A stretch of 64,000 nt of DNA, from NCBI GenBank assembly GCA_035625025.1, contig DASPQJ010000056.1, positions 22,073 through 86,072 on the forward strand, read 5' to 3'. The notes under the pieces are model-generated. The model was not told the DNA's origin and searched no databases. It saw only the letters and a list, made by a program, of their open reading frames with translations. Source of the DNA: Bog-793 sp035625025 (GTDB lineage Bacteria > Actinomycetota > Acidimicrobiia > Acidimicrobiales > Bog-793). The translations under genes were made by a program, and so were the position numbers. Below, piece after piece: positions 1-7,512 of the stretch (positions are counted from its first letter, which is position 1; each line of letters begins with the position of its first letter).

Positions 1-537
1 CGATTGCATGAGAATCTGCAACAGCTGCTCACGCGCGAGTGGGTCGAGCGCTGCGACGGGCTCATCCAAGAGCAGCACCTCTGGTCGCTTCGCCAAGCAG
101 AGCGTCAGCGCGACCTGAGCCTGCTGGCCGACGGAGAGCTTCCCGACGCGGGAGTCGATCGGGATGCGCAGCGTTTCGAGGTAGTGGCGAGCCAGCTCAC
201 CGTCCCAGTGAGGATTGAGCCGCTCGCCGTAGTGGAGCATTTCCTGCACTTTGAACGAGCGATAGAGGGGGCGCTCCTGATCGAGGTAGGCGAGGCGCGG
301 CACGACTTCGGCGCTCGAAGTAACAGGGTCGAGGCCGAGCACGTTCACGGTGCCCGTCGTCGGGCGGGTGATGCCTGCTGTCATCGTCAAGAGTGTGGAC
401 TTGCCCGAGCCGTTCGGACCGACGAGAGCGGCGATGCGTCCCATCGGGATGGAAAACGTGCAGTCGCGTAGCCCCCAGTTGCCGCGGCCGTAACGCTTGC
501 CGAGGTTTTCGGTCTCGACGACGGCGGGATTGCTCAT
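1..537 (-). CDS. ABC transporter ATP-binding protein (partial, runs off the left edge)
   Basis: This is the nucleotide-binding subunit of an ABC exporter. The reading frame begins at ATG 537 and is still open at base 1, giving 179 codons. The start reads MSNPAVVETENLGKRYGRG. The Walker A motif GPNGSGKST is encoded around 409-427, a signature-like SVGQQAQVAL near 125-150, and a Walker B LLLDEP near 65-85. Its start overlaps the stop of the GntR gene by four bases (ATGA). This matches the YtrA/YhcF-type arrangement, in which a small GntR repressor controls an ABC transporter. The permease is presumably beyond the left edge. The substrate is unknown. Confidence 0.9.
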   Translation of the reverse strand, partial: MSNPAVVETENLGKRYGRGNWGLRDCTFSIPMGRIAALVGPNGSGKSTLLTMTAGITRPTTGTVNVLGLDPVTSSAEVVPRLAYLDQERPLYRSFKVQEMLHYGERLNPHWDGELARHYLETLRIPIDSRVGKLSVGQQAQVALTLCLAKRPEVLLLDEPVAALDPLAREQLLQILMQS

Positions 538-944
538 GAGAGCGCCGCGAACTCGTCACTTCCCGGCTCGAGGGCCGTCGCCACCAGCGCCAGCACGGAC
601 TCACCGTCGAGACCCGCCTCCGTGGCCTTTGCGAGCCAGCGACGCAGCTCGACAACCAACGACTCGAGCTGCTCGCGCTCTATCGCCTGGCGGGCGTCGG
701 TAGCGACGAAGGTGCCGAGGCCCGGGCGACCTTCGACGAGACCGAGCTGCTCTAAGTCCCGGTAGGCGCGGTGAACCGTGTTCGGGTTGATCGGGATCTG
801 TGCGACGACTTCCCGGACCGACGGCAGCTGGTCACCGGTATGTAGTCGGCCGAGGCTAATGGCGCGACGTACCTGGTCGACGAGTTGGCGAGAGGGAGCC
901 AGGCCAGAGCGCGGATCGAGCCGAAACCGGATGATCGGGTTCAT
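534..944 (-). CDS. GntR-family transcriptional regulator, YtrA-like
   Basis: This is a 136-residue repressor with an N-terminal winged helix (about residues 10-75; GDQLPSVREVVAQIPINPNT then VHRAYRDLEQLGLVEGRPG). A short helical tail replaces the large effector domain of other GntR proteins, which is typical of the YtrA subfamily. It is translationally coupled to the downstream ABC ATPase. A near-perfect inverted repeat lies immediately upstream of its start, over the likely promoter, so autoregulation is expected. Regulators of this type often respond to cell-wall-active compounds, but no inducer can be read from the sequence. Confidence 0.9.
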   Translation of the reverse strand: MNPIIRFRLDPRSGLAPSRQLVDQVRRAISLGRLHTGDQLPSVREVVAQIPINPNTVHRAYRDLEQLGLVEGRPGLGTFVATDARQAIEREQLESLVVELRRWLAKATEAGLDGESVLALVATALEPGSDEFAALS

Positions 945-946
945 GT

Positions 947-981
947 ACCGGTGTTCTAATACAGCAGAACATACCGGTCAA
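947..981 (-). promoter_or_regulatory. Promoter and operator of the GntR/ABC operon
   Basis: On the minus strand TTGACC (981-976) and TAGAAC (958-953) are 17 bases apart and end about eight bases before the ATG at 944, so the mRNA would be nearly leaderless. The same bases form a two-sided repeat: ACCGGT-GTTCT (947-957) faces AGAAC-AT-ACCGGT (967-978) across AATACAGCA. This is a plausible GntR operator covering the promoter. The elements are visible in the sequence; their function is inferred. Confidence 0.5.
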
Positions 982-1002
982 GATGGACGGCCGTGACGGG
1001 TG

Positions 1003-1031
1003 TTTCGATTTTTTCGATTTCCTGGTATTCT
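1003..1031 (+). promoter_or_regulatory. Promoter and tandem repeats upstream of the antitoxin gene
   Basis: TTTCGATTT occurs twice back to back (1003-1011 and 1012-1020). It is followed by a -10-like TATTCT (1026-1031) seven bases before the ATG at 1039. That geometry suggests a leaderless or near-leaderless transcript. The tandem nonamers are a natural candidate for the antitoxin's own DNA-binding site. Confidence 0.4.
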
Positions 1032-1038
1032 CCCTCAC

Positions 1039-1566
1039 ATGCCCAAGTCGAATCAGGTCGCCCCGGTGCTTTCACCGGACAAGGAGGAGAGCCTCGTCTT
1101 TCCTCCCACGAACCTCGACGTCGTGTTTGAGCTCGCCCGTTTTCTCGAGCAGCACAGGACGCCGGCACGACTCATTGGCCCGGATGGGCGCGAAGCGGCC
1201 CTTCCTGACGAGGTCTATCGCGTCCTTTGCCAAGTAGCAGAGGAGATGCGCGGAGGGAATGCCATTCTCGTTGCGCCGAAAAGCTTGCTACTCACTACCC
1301 AGGAGGCGGCCGACTTCCTCGGCATCAGTCGGCCGACGTTCGTGAAACTCCTCGAAAAGGGCGAGATCCCTTACCAACAACCGAATCGGCACCGCCGCGT
1401 GCAGCTCAAGGATCTCGTCGACTACCAAGCTCGTCGGCGAGCCGAGCGACGCGCAGCTCTGAACCAGATGACCGAGGAGGCGAGCGAACTCGGCCTGCAT
1501 GATGAACGCGCCGACGCGTACACAGAAGCGCTCAGAAAAGTTCGGTCGCGCCGCGCGAATCGCTGA
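1039..1566 (+). CDS. Excisionase-type helix-turn-helix antitoxin
   Basis: This 175-residue protein carries an excisionase/MerR-like HTH at about residues 85-135 (LLTTQEAADFLGISRPTFVK, then KGEIPYQQPNRHRRVQLKDL). The basic C-terminal tail is helical. ATG 1039 is preferred over an in-frame ATG at 1000 because the promoter-like TATTCT at 1026-1031 would place transcription start at 1039. A PIN-domain gene follows after 12 bases. This pairing of HTH/excisionase antitoxin and PIN toxin is known from VapBC-like modules. The HTH probably binds its own promoter while the C-terminus neutralises the toxin; that division of labour is inferred. Confidence 0.8.
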   Translation: MPKSNQVAPVLSPDKEESLVFPPTNLDVVFELARFLEQHRTPARLIGPDGREAALPDEVYRVLCQVAEEMRGGNAILVAPKSLLLTTQEAADFLGISRPTFVKLLEKGEIPYQQPNRHRRVQLKDLVDYQARRRAERRAALNQMTEEASELGLHDERADAYTEALRKVRSRRANR

Positions 1567-1578
1567 GTCGCGCTGACC

Positions 1579-2139
1579 GTGTCTCGATACTCGGCGGTCC
1601 TCGATACGTCTGTCCTCGTGCCGATCGCGCTCGCGGACACGTTGCTGAGGCTCGCCGAGCGGGAGCTTTATCGACCGCTCTGGTCCGACGAAATCCTGGC
1701 GGAGCTCGAAGAGGCGATCGTCGAGGTTCATCCCGACATCGACACCCAGGCCGTGCAACGGCGGATCGGATCGATGCGTTTGACATTCGAGGACGCCTGC
1801 ATCGTTGGGTGGGAGTCGATCTCGGTCACGGGACCGCTTCCGGATCCGGGTGACGCACACGTGATCGCCGCTGCCATTCGCGGTCGAGCTGACGCGATTG
1901 TGACAGCGAACACTCGCCACTTCCCGCCTGAGGCGTTGAAAGGCTTCGACATTGTGGCGATCACACCGGATGACTTCCTTCTCGACCAACTCGACCTCGC
2001 TCCAAGGATCGTGGTCGGCGCGATTCAGGAGCTCGCGGCGCATACTTCGAACCCTCCACTAGAGGTGATCGACGTCCTGGTCCGCCTCGAACGGAGCGGA
2101 GCACCGAGCTTTGCTGACGAGGTGCGGCGGCTGATCTGA
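1579..2139 (+). CDS. PIN-domain ribonuclease toxin
   Basis: This 186-residue protein has a GTG start. PIN-fold acidic residues are visible: Asp9 in VLDTSVLVP, glutamates near 42-45 in ILAELEEAI, Asp92 in DPGDAHVIAAA, and the TANTRHF strand near 109-115. PIN toxins are Mg-dependent RNases that cut specific RNAs, usually tRNA or rRNA, when the antitoxin is lost. At 186 residues it is longer than classic VapC (about 130), with an extra helical C-terminal region as in the PIN_3-type toxins. It sits 12 bases downstream of the HTH antitoxin and is surely co-transcribed. The target RNA is unknown. Confidence 0.85.
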   Translation: MSRYSAVLDTSVLVPIALADTLLRLAERELYRPLWSDEILAELEEAIVEVHPDIDTQAVQRRIGSMRLTFEDACIVGWESISVTGPLPDPGDAHVIAAAIRGRADAIVTANTRHFPPEALKGFDIVAITPDDFLLDQLDLAPRIVVGAIQELAAHTSNPPLEVIDVLVRLERSGAPSFADEVRRLI

Positions 2140-2245
2140 CGAAGCAAGCAGGACCGGTGGATCCAATGCCGCGGTGCAGACGTTCTCGGTGCGCTTGACG
2201 GTACAGACGTTCCGCGTCCCGAACCATCGTTACACAAAACCGGTT

Positions 2246-2265
2246 GAGCCTTTCGGGGCTTTTTC
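2246..2265 (+). terminator. Possible weak intrinsic terminator after the toxin gene
   Basis: GAGCC-TTTCGG-GGCTTTTT can fold into a four- to five-pair stem followed by five T residues. It lies 107 bases after the toxin stop and before the DHFR-like gene. The stem is short, so confidence is low. Confidence 0.3.
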
Positions 2266-2305
2266 GAACCCGAGCAGGAAGGAGCGATCTGTACACTCTT
2301 GCGAA

Positions 2306-2854
<549 letters not shown>

Positions 2855-3149
2855 CCATCGGGCTTGCTAGCCCGAAATCGCAGGCGACGGCCTCGCCGAC
2901 CTCTTCGGCGCGAAGCCGACGTTGGAGCCGTCCTGACTCCCCGATCCCGTCGTCCGGATCCTTCGCGCCAGTCGTGCCGAGGAGCTGCCTCAGGCGTTCC
3001 ACCTGCTCATAGGCTGTCCAGGGGGGTTGAAACAAGGTCTCCTTGCCCCCACGAATCCGGCGGAGTTGGTTCTGGTCTATAGACAGGTGAACCCTCCATC
3101 GAGCCGCAAGACGCCTCGGGTCGCGCCCCCGCGATGCGGGCTCAGAGGT

Positions 3150-3546
3150 TCACACGGACATTTGCTCGGCGATGCCCGAGTCGTTCGCGACGGCTCCCTT
3201 CGGAACGGTCTCGTCGATGGCGGCGAGATCCTCCGAGGTGAGCTCGATCGACGGCTTTGACGTTCTGTTCCAGGTAAGTGCGTCGTTTTGTCCCGGGAAT
3301 GGGCACGACATCGTTGCCTTGGGCAAGCACCCAGGCGAGCGCTAGCGGGGGCCACCCCCTTTGCTTCGGACGGCACCGCGATCCTTGTGACGAGCGCCAA
3401 GTTTGCGGTGAAGTTCTCCCCCTGAAAGCGCGGGTCGTGGCGTCGGAAGTCATCCCCGCCGAATTGGCCCGGATCGGTGAACTGCCCAGAGGTGAAGCCT
3501 CTCACCAGCGGGCGGTAGGCGACCAGCCCTCTGATGAATGCGGCGT
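3150..3546 (-). pseudogene. Aldo/keto reductase C-terminal fragment (frameshifted)
   Basis: Three reading frames on the minus strand join into the C-terminal third of an aldo/keto reductase. The pieces are VAYRPLVRGFTSGQF and PRFQGENFTANLALV in one frame, LALAWVLAQGNDVVPIPGTK with RRTYLEQNVKAVD in a second, and ELTSEDLAAIDETVPKGAVA ending at the TGA at 3150-3152 in a third. The catalytic N-terminal two thirds are missing. At least two indels are needed to restore one frame, so the gene is dead. Its 5' side runs directly into MFS transporter residues. Confidence 0.75.
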
Positions 3547-3840
3547 GGGCAGCGCGCGACACGCGTGCCGATCGTGCCGCCGACCTGGTGGGCGACGCCG
3601 AGCGCCGAACCGAGCGTGCCATGGGCGGCTTGCGCGAGCACGTGCGCCAGGTGGTGGGGACGAGGGCGGCGGTAAAGCGGTCCGGGTAGCGGCTGGAAAG
3701 GAGGCTGCCGATCAGGGCCACGCCGAGGGCGCCGGCGACTTGGAAAAAGGTGCCGTTTGTCGCTCCACCCACCCCGGTGTGCTCTGTGGGGAAAGAGCCC
3801 ATCACCGCCCGGCGGGCCGGCGATCCGAACTTGTACGCTC
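3547..3840 (-). pseudogene. MFS (EmrB/QacA-type) transporter fragment
   Basis: The minus strand encodes TGVGGATNGTFFQVAGALGV followed by ALIGSLLSSRYPDRFTAAL. This is typical of the late transmembrane helices of DHA2-family drug:proton antiporters. A frame change leads to GSALGVAHQVGGTIGT, then AAHAAFIRGL, which merges into the aldo/keto reductase fragment. Only about 90 of some 480-500 residues remain. It is a decayed remnant, apparently fused to the reductase relic by a deletion. Confidence 0.6.
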
Positions 3841-3870
3841 GGAACCCGGCACTGGGACGTGGGAGAGACG

Positions 3871-4371
3871 ATGGCCGCACTCGAGCTGTCGACGGTCGCG
3901 TTGGAGATCCCGGACGAGCTCAACGTGATCGTCGGCCAATCGCATTTCATCAAGACGGTCGAGGACCTCCACGAGGTCCTCGTCGGCACGGGCCCGCACC
4001 TGCGATTCGGCGTCGCCTTCTGCGAGGCCTCCGGCAAGCGGCTCGTGCGCACCTCGGGCAACGACGACGAACTTGTTTCCTTGGCGGCCCGTAGCGCCAG
4101 GGTGATCGGCGCCGGGCACTGTTTCGTCGTGTACCTGCGCGACGGTTACCCGGTGAACGTGCTGAACCAGTTGAAACAGGTCGCCGAGGTCTGCTCGATC
4201 TTCTGCGCGACGGCGAACCCCGTCGAGGTGATCGTCGCCGAGACCGGGCTCGGGCGGGGGATCCTCGGCGTCGTGGACGGGGCCACCCCCCTCGGGGTCG
4301 AGACCGAAGAGGACGTCGTCGACCGGATGGGCCTGCTGCGGGCGATCGGCTACAAGTTGGGCCCGTCCTGA
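3871..4371 (+). CDS. Adenosine-specific kinase family protein (COG1839)
   Basis: This 166-residue protein matches the adenosine-specific kinase family end to end. Recognisable segments are ELSTVALEIPDELNVIVGQ, HFIKTVEDLHEVLV, FGVAFCEASGKRLVR, IGAGHCFVVYLRDGYPVNVL, EVCSIFCATANPVEVIVAET and GRGILGVVDGATPLGVE. The conserved GHCFV histidine is present; an archaeal homologue carries a modified histidine and binds adenosine and AMP. The family is commonest in thermophilic archaea and scattered in bacteria, and its physiological role is unsettled. ATG 3871 is used because upstream in-frame sequence is not conserved. Nothing nearby gives pathway context. Confidence 0.85.
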   Translation: MAALELSTVALEIPDELNVIVGQSHFIKTVEDLHEVLVGTGPHLRFGVAFCEASGKRLVRTSGNDDELVSLAARSARVIGAGHCFVVYLRDGYPVNVLNQLKQVAEVCSIFCATANPVEVIVAETGLGRGILGVVDGATPLGVETEEDVVDRMGLLRAIGYKLGPS

Positions 4372-4445
4372 CTGTCCTGGCCCGGGGGTCGGCTACAGGG
4401 CGCCCGCAATTCGCCTGCCGGAGGGCAAACCGGGACGGCGCCCGA

Positions 4446-4808
4446 TCAGGCGCGATCTCCCAGGCGCTGACCGATCACTGCTGGGAAGTCGGGGAAGTAG
4501 TCGGCGATCTGGTCGAGGCTGAAGCGCCGCAGGATCGAGGTCGCAGGTTCGTGTGCGAGGAGGAAGGCGAACGAGGCCCGGATGAGCTCTTCGGTGGCAA
4601 CGTCGGCGCAGCCGAGGGTGGCCGGGTAGCCGTCGGGCACGGTGACGAAGTGGGTCGTGGCGCAACCGCGGCCCGCCACCTCGACCCGGAACGTGCCGTC
4701 GGGCTGCGCGACGACAGCGATCTCGGCCACAGAGGCGATGCTAGTGGCGACCTCGCGCCGTTTGAGCGGAGGCCCGAGCGGCGCCGCGCCGGACGGGGAC
4801 TTCGTCAC
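4446..4808 (-). CDS. Conserved hypothetical protein
   Basis: This 120-residue (or shorter) protein converges on the adenosine-specific kinase gene. The core reads like a small globular domain: IAVVAQPDGTFRVEVAGRG, HFVTVPDGYPATLG, ELIRASFAFLLAHEPATSIL and DQIADYFPDFPAVIGQRL. Codon bias toward G/C in third positions supports coding. I recognise no enzyme motif. The true start may be a GTG about 20 codons downstream of ATG 4808, since the N-terminus is proline-rich and unstructured. No function is assigned. Confidence 0.65.
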   Translation of the reverse strand: MTKSPSGAAPLGPPLKRREVATSIASVAEIAVVAQPDGTFRVEVAGRGCATTHFVTVPDGYPATLGCADVATEELIRASFAFLLAHEPATSILRRFSLDQIADYFPDFPAVIGQRLGDRA

Positions 4809-4910
4809 GGTCAGACCGGTCGGAAATCACGAACGGCGCCAGGAAGGAGGGGCGAGGATTGGCGGCGGCTCGCACCGGGGGGCCCGGGCCCTGCCGGCTG
4901 AGGACGGTCT

Positions 4911-5490
4911 TTGGCGAGGGCGTTGAACCGCTCGACGTCTTCGGGCCATCTGAGGTCCGGAGTGGGAGCGCGCGGTTCGAGCTACGCCTTGTGGAGCCGG
5001 AGATCGGTCCGGTACGAAGCGCACAGGGCCCGCAGGGGGTGACCGACTCCGCCGACCGTGTCGCGCCCGTGCCGGAGATCGTGCTCGTTCCGGGCGGCAT
5101 CGACACTCGCCGGTTGGTCGAGGAAAGTCCTTCCGTGCCTGGCTGCGTCGGTAGCGCTTGTCCGTGGCGGACGTCGCGTCGGTGTGCACGGGTTCGGGCT
5201 TGCTTGCCATAGCCGGGCCCCTGGACGGTTACTGGGCCTTTTCCAGCGGGCACGCCTTTTCCTGAGCTCGGTGCGAAAGCGACCGGGTCGAGTGGGTGTC
5301 CGAGGCCCACGGGGTCAAAGCCCGCGACCGGTGGACCTCCTCGGGGGTGGCTGCGGGCAGGGAAACGGTCCTCGACCTCTCGCGCACCTGCACGGCGAAC
5401 CTCGCGCGGCGGACGCGGCCGACGAAATCGAACTCGACCGGCACCGTGACGCGAGCCGGGCTGCCTTCACAGTGCGCAACGGTCCCGACA
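4911..5490 (+). pseudogene. DJ-1/PfpI-family (class I amidotransferase-like) pseudogene
   Basis: Segments of a DJ-1/PfpI protein are spread over several frames. They are GVEPLDVFGPSEV, FELRLVEPEIGPVRSAQGPQ and EIVLVPGGIDTRRLVEE, then in a second frame VASVCTGSGLLAIAGPLDGY (the nucleophile-elbow Cys is still visible), then DRWTSSGVAAGRE, then LHGEPRAADAADEIELDRHR. At least three indels separate them. The gene order within the protein is intact, so this is decay in place rather than rearrangement. Intact homologues are about 200 residues. Confidence 0.75.
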
Positions 5491-5598
5491 GGGCTGATCC
5501 GTTCTCGCCCCGTCCGTCCGGCGATTCCCTGTGTCGGGACGAAAGGGAAGGTGCCGGGATGGGGGACGCCGGATGGGGCGGCCGCGGCGCACGCCGCA

Positions 5599-6378
5599 TC
5601 AGAGGCTGCGGCCGATCAATTCGGCAACCCCGCTCACCGCCGCGACGTTCGGGCGCTTCTCGGGCACGGGGCGGCCTCCTGAGATCCAGACTGCCGACAT
5701 CCCGGCATCGAGGGCGCCGACGACGTCGCGCTCCCAGCTGTCGCCGACCATGACCGCCGACTCGGCGCGGGCGCCCAACTGGGAGAGCGCGAGGGCGAAG
5801 ACGTCGGGGTCCGGCTTGCCGATTCCCACCTCGCCGGAGATGACCACGGCCTCGAAGAACGGAGCGAGCCCCGATCCCTCGAGCTTCAACCGCTGGATGT
5901 CCGCCGGTCCGTTCGTGACCAGTCCCAACCGGCAACGTCCTTGCAGGGAACGGACGAGCTCTGCGGCCCCCTCGACGAGCGGGTGCCCGCCCCGCTGGTA
6001 TTCCACGTAGGCGTCGGACAGGGCCGCGGCCAGCGCCGGATCGTCGAGGCCGAGCTCGGCGAGGGCGGCACGCCAGGCTTCCAGCCGGTAGACGGGAGCC
6101 CAGTCACGGACGTCGTCGAGGATCGAGGGGCTTCCTTCGAACGTGGCCCAGAGCGCTTCCCAGGACGCGATCCCGAGCCGGTGGCAAAGCGCGTAGTCCG
6201 GCCCCGCCCGCCAGATCCGGCGGGCCGTCGTCAAAATGACCTCTTGGACGCGTCCAGGTTCCCGGCCCTTCACCAACTCGGCGGCCCGGCGCATCGACGA
6301 CAGGGCCACCGCCTCCTCGACGATCAGGGTGTCGTCGAGATCGAAGATGACCGCGGCGGAGGACACGTGCGAAAACAT
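5599..6378 (-). CDS. HAD-superfamily hydrolase (subfamily IA)
   Basis: This 259-residue cytoplasmic phosphatase-like enzyme has motif I AAVIFDLDDTLIVEEA (nucleophile Asp plus general acid Asp), motif II GLVTNGPADIQRLKLEG, motif III Lys in GEVGIGKPDPDVF and motif IV MVGDSWERDVVGALDAG. The helical cap lies between motifs I and II. This is typical of phosphoglycolate-phosphatase or YjjG-like HADs. The start is set at ATG 6378, just before the first strand; the upstream extension is arginine-rich and not conserved. Substrate is unknown. Confidence 0.9.
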   Translation of the reverse strand: MFSHVSSAAVIFDLDDTLIVEEAVALSSMRRAAELVKGREPGRVQEVILTTARRIWRAGPDYALCHRLGIASWEALWATFEGSPSILDDVRDWAPVYRLEAWRAALAELGLDDPALAAALSDAYVEYQRGGHPLVEGAAELVRSLQGRCRLGLVTNGPADIQRLKLEGSGLAPFFEAVVISGEVGIGKPDPDVFALALSQLGARAESAVMVGDSWERDVVGALDAGMSAVWISGGRPVPEKRPNVAAVSGVAELIGRSL

Positions 6379-6531
6379 ACAGGCCACGTCCTGCGGGTCC
6401 CCGGTCTCGCCGGCCTCCACCCACCTCGCGCGCGGCCGCAGAAGCGAATGTCTTGACAAGGAGCAGGGAATGAGGCGTTGAGGGGCGCGCCGGATCTTTT
6501 CCGCCAGGGGCCGGCCTCAGCGGCTCTCAGC

Positions 6532-6609
6532 TCAACGGAAGCGTGATCTGTTGCGGCGCTCTCGTCGTTCTCGGAGGATGGCGAGGATTCGCCGGAAGAT
6601 GAAACCCAT
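6532..6609 (-). CDS. Possible 25-residue basic peptide
   Basis: A short ATG-to-TGA frame encodes a hydrophobic start (MGFIFRRILAIL) followed by an arginine-rich tail (RERRERRNRSRFR). The composition is suggestive of a membrane-anchored micropeptide. There is no clear Shine-Dalgarno sequence and no homologue that I recognise, so it may be chance. Confidence 0.2.
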   Translation of the reverse strand: MGFIFRRILAILRERRERRNRSRFR

Positions 6610-6749
6610 GGGTGCAACCTAGCGCGCGACGCCGAGGCTTCGGTTTCCGACGCGGAACCTCGTGCTCGTTGGTCCTATCTGGCGCGTCCAGGGCGGATTC
6701 CCGCCGGAGGAGGCCGCGATCGGGTCAGCGGCCAACCGTCGCGAAGCCC

Positions 6750-6971
6750 CTAGGGATGGGGTGGATCTTCACCCACGTCGAGACCGACGATCCGTGGTCG
6801 TGGTCCCATGACGACGTCGAGGAAGGGACTAGAAGACGGCGGAGGAGGGGGAAGCCGGTCAACCGCTTCCTCGGCCGCGAGCAACTCGGGGTTGTCTTCC
6901 AGTTCCGCGAGCGACACGTCGTCCGTCGCGTCGTCGTCGCCGGCGGGCCGTTGACGTCGCCAGATGCGCAC
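6750..6971 (-). CDS. Possible small acidic protein (73 residues)
   Basis: A GTG-initiated frame encodes MRIWRRQRPAGDDD, the acidic helix VSLAELEDNPELLAAEEAVD and a proline-rich tail. The helical heptad-like middle and third-position GC suggest coding, but no family is recognised. It is divergent from the membrane protein gene at 7110. It could equally be an artefact of high GC. Confidence 0.35.
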   Translation of the reverse strand: MRIWRRQRPAGDDDATDDVSLAELEDNPELLAAEEAVDRLPPPPPSSSPFLDVVMGPRPRIVGLDVGEDPPHP

Positions 6972-7109
6972 GTCCGGAGGATAGCGCCGAGCCTCGTCGG
7001 GGCCGCCTCGCCCGGTCCGCCGGGCCCAGGCGGGTGAACGGCCCGTTCTCGTTCCGGGTGGCGGGCGTCACAGGGTCCGGGAGGCGACTCCGGTCGGTAC
7101 GCTCGTGGC

Positions 7110-7502
7110 GTGCTCACCCGCCGCGTTCTCGCGGTGACTCCGGCGCCGGTCGCTCTGGTCGCCTGCCTTCTACCCTGGGCAACTTCAGGAACGACCGTGC
7201 GATCGGCCTTTGCGCTCGCGCACGCCCTGGAGAGCTCCGGGGCGCTCTCGGCCCGCTGGGAACAGGCTGGCGTCGACGTCGGGTACGCGCTCCCGGCCCT
7301 CGTCGGGTGCTGTCTCGCGGCGGCGGTGCTCGGGTACCTCCGCCTCTCGTTGTATCTGGGCGGCGTCGCCGGCGCCGCGGTCGTCACCGCGTCGATCGCC
7401 GCGATCGTAGAACTCGGCGCGAGCGTGGACGCTGGTCCCTGGTTTGGGGTGTTCGGGTCCGCGGCCGCGCTCACTGTCGCGGTCGCGGCGACTTTCCGCT
7501 AG
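7110..7502 (+). CDS. Small polytopic membrane protein
   Basis: This 130-residue protein (GTG start) has four probable membrane segments: about residues 5-25 (AVTPAPVALVACLLPWATSG), 58-75 (ALPALVGCCLAAAVLGYL), 78-100 (LYLGGVAGAAVVTASIAAIV) and 110-128. The loop after the first segment is likely outside the cell. No known family is recognised. Eleven bases separate it from the next gene on the same strand, which encodes another envelope protein, so the two are probably one transcription unit. Confidence 0.7.
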   Translation: MLTRRVLAVTPAPVALVACLLPWATSGTTVRSAFALAHALESSGALSARWEQAGVDVGYALPALVGCCLAAAVLGYLRLSLYLGGVAGAAVVTASIAAIVELGASVDAGPWFGVFGSAAALTVAVAATFR

Positions 7503-7512
7503 TTTGCGGCTC

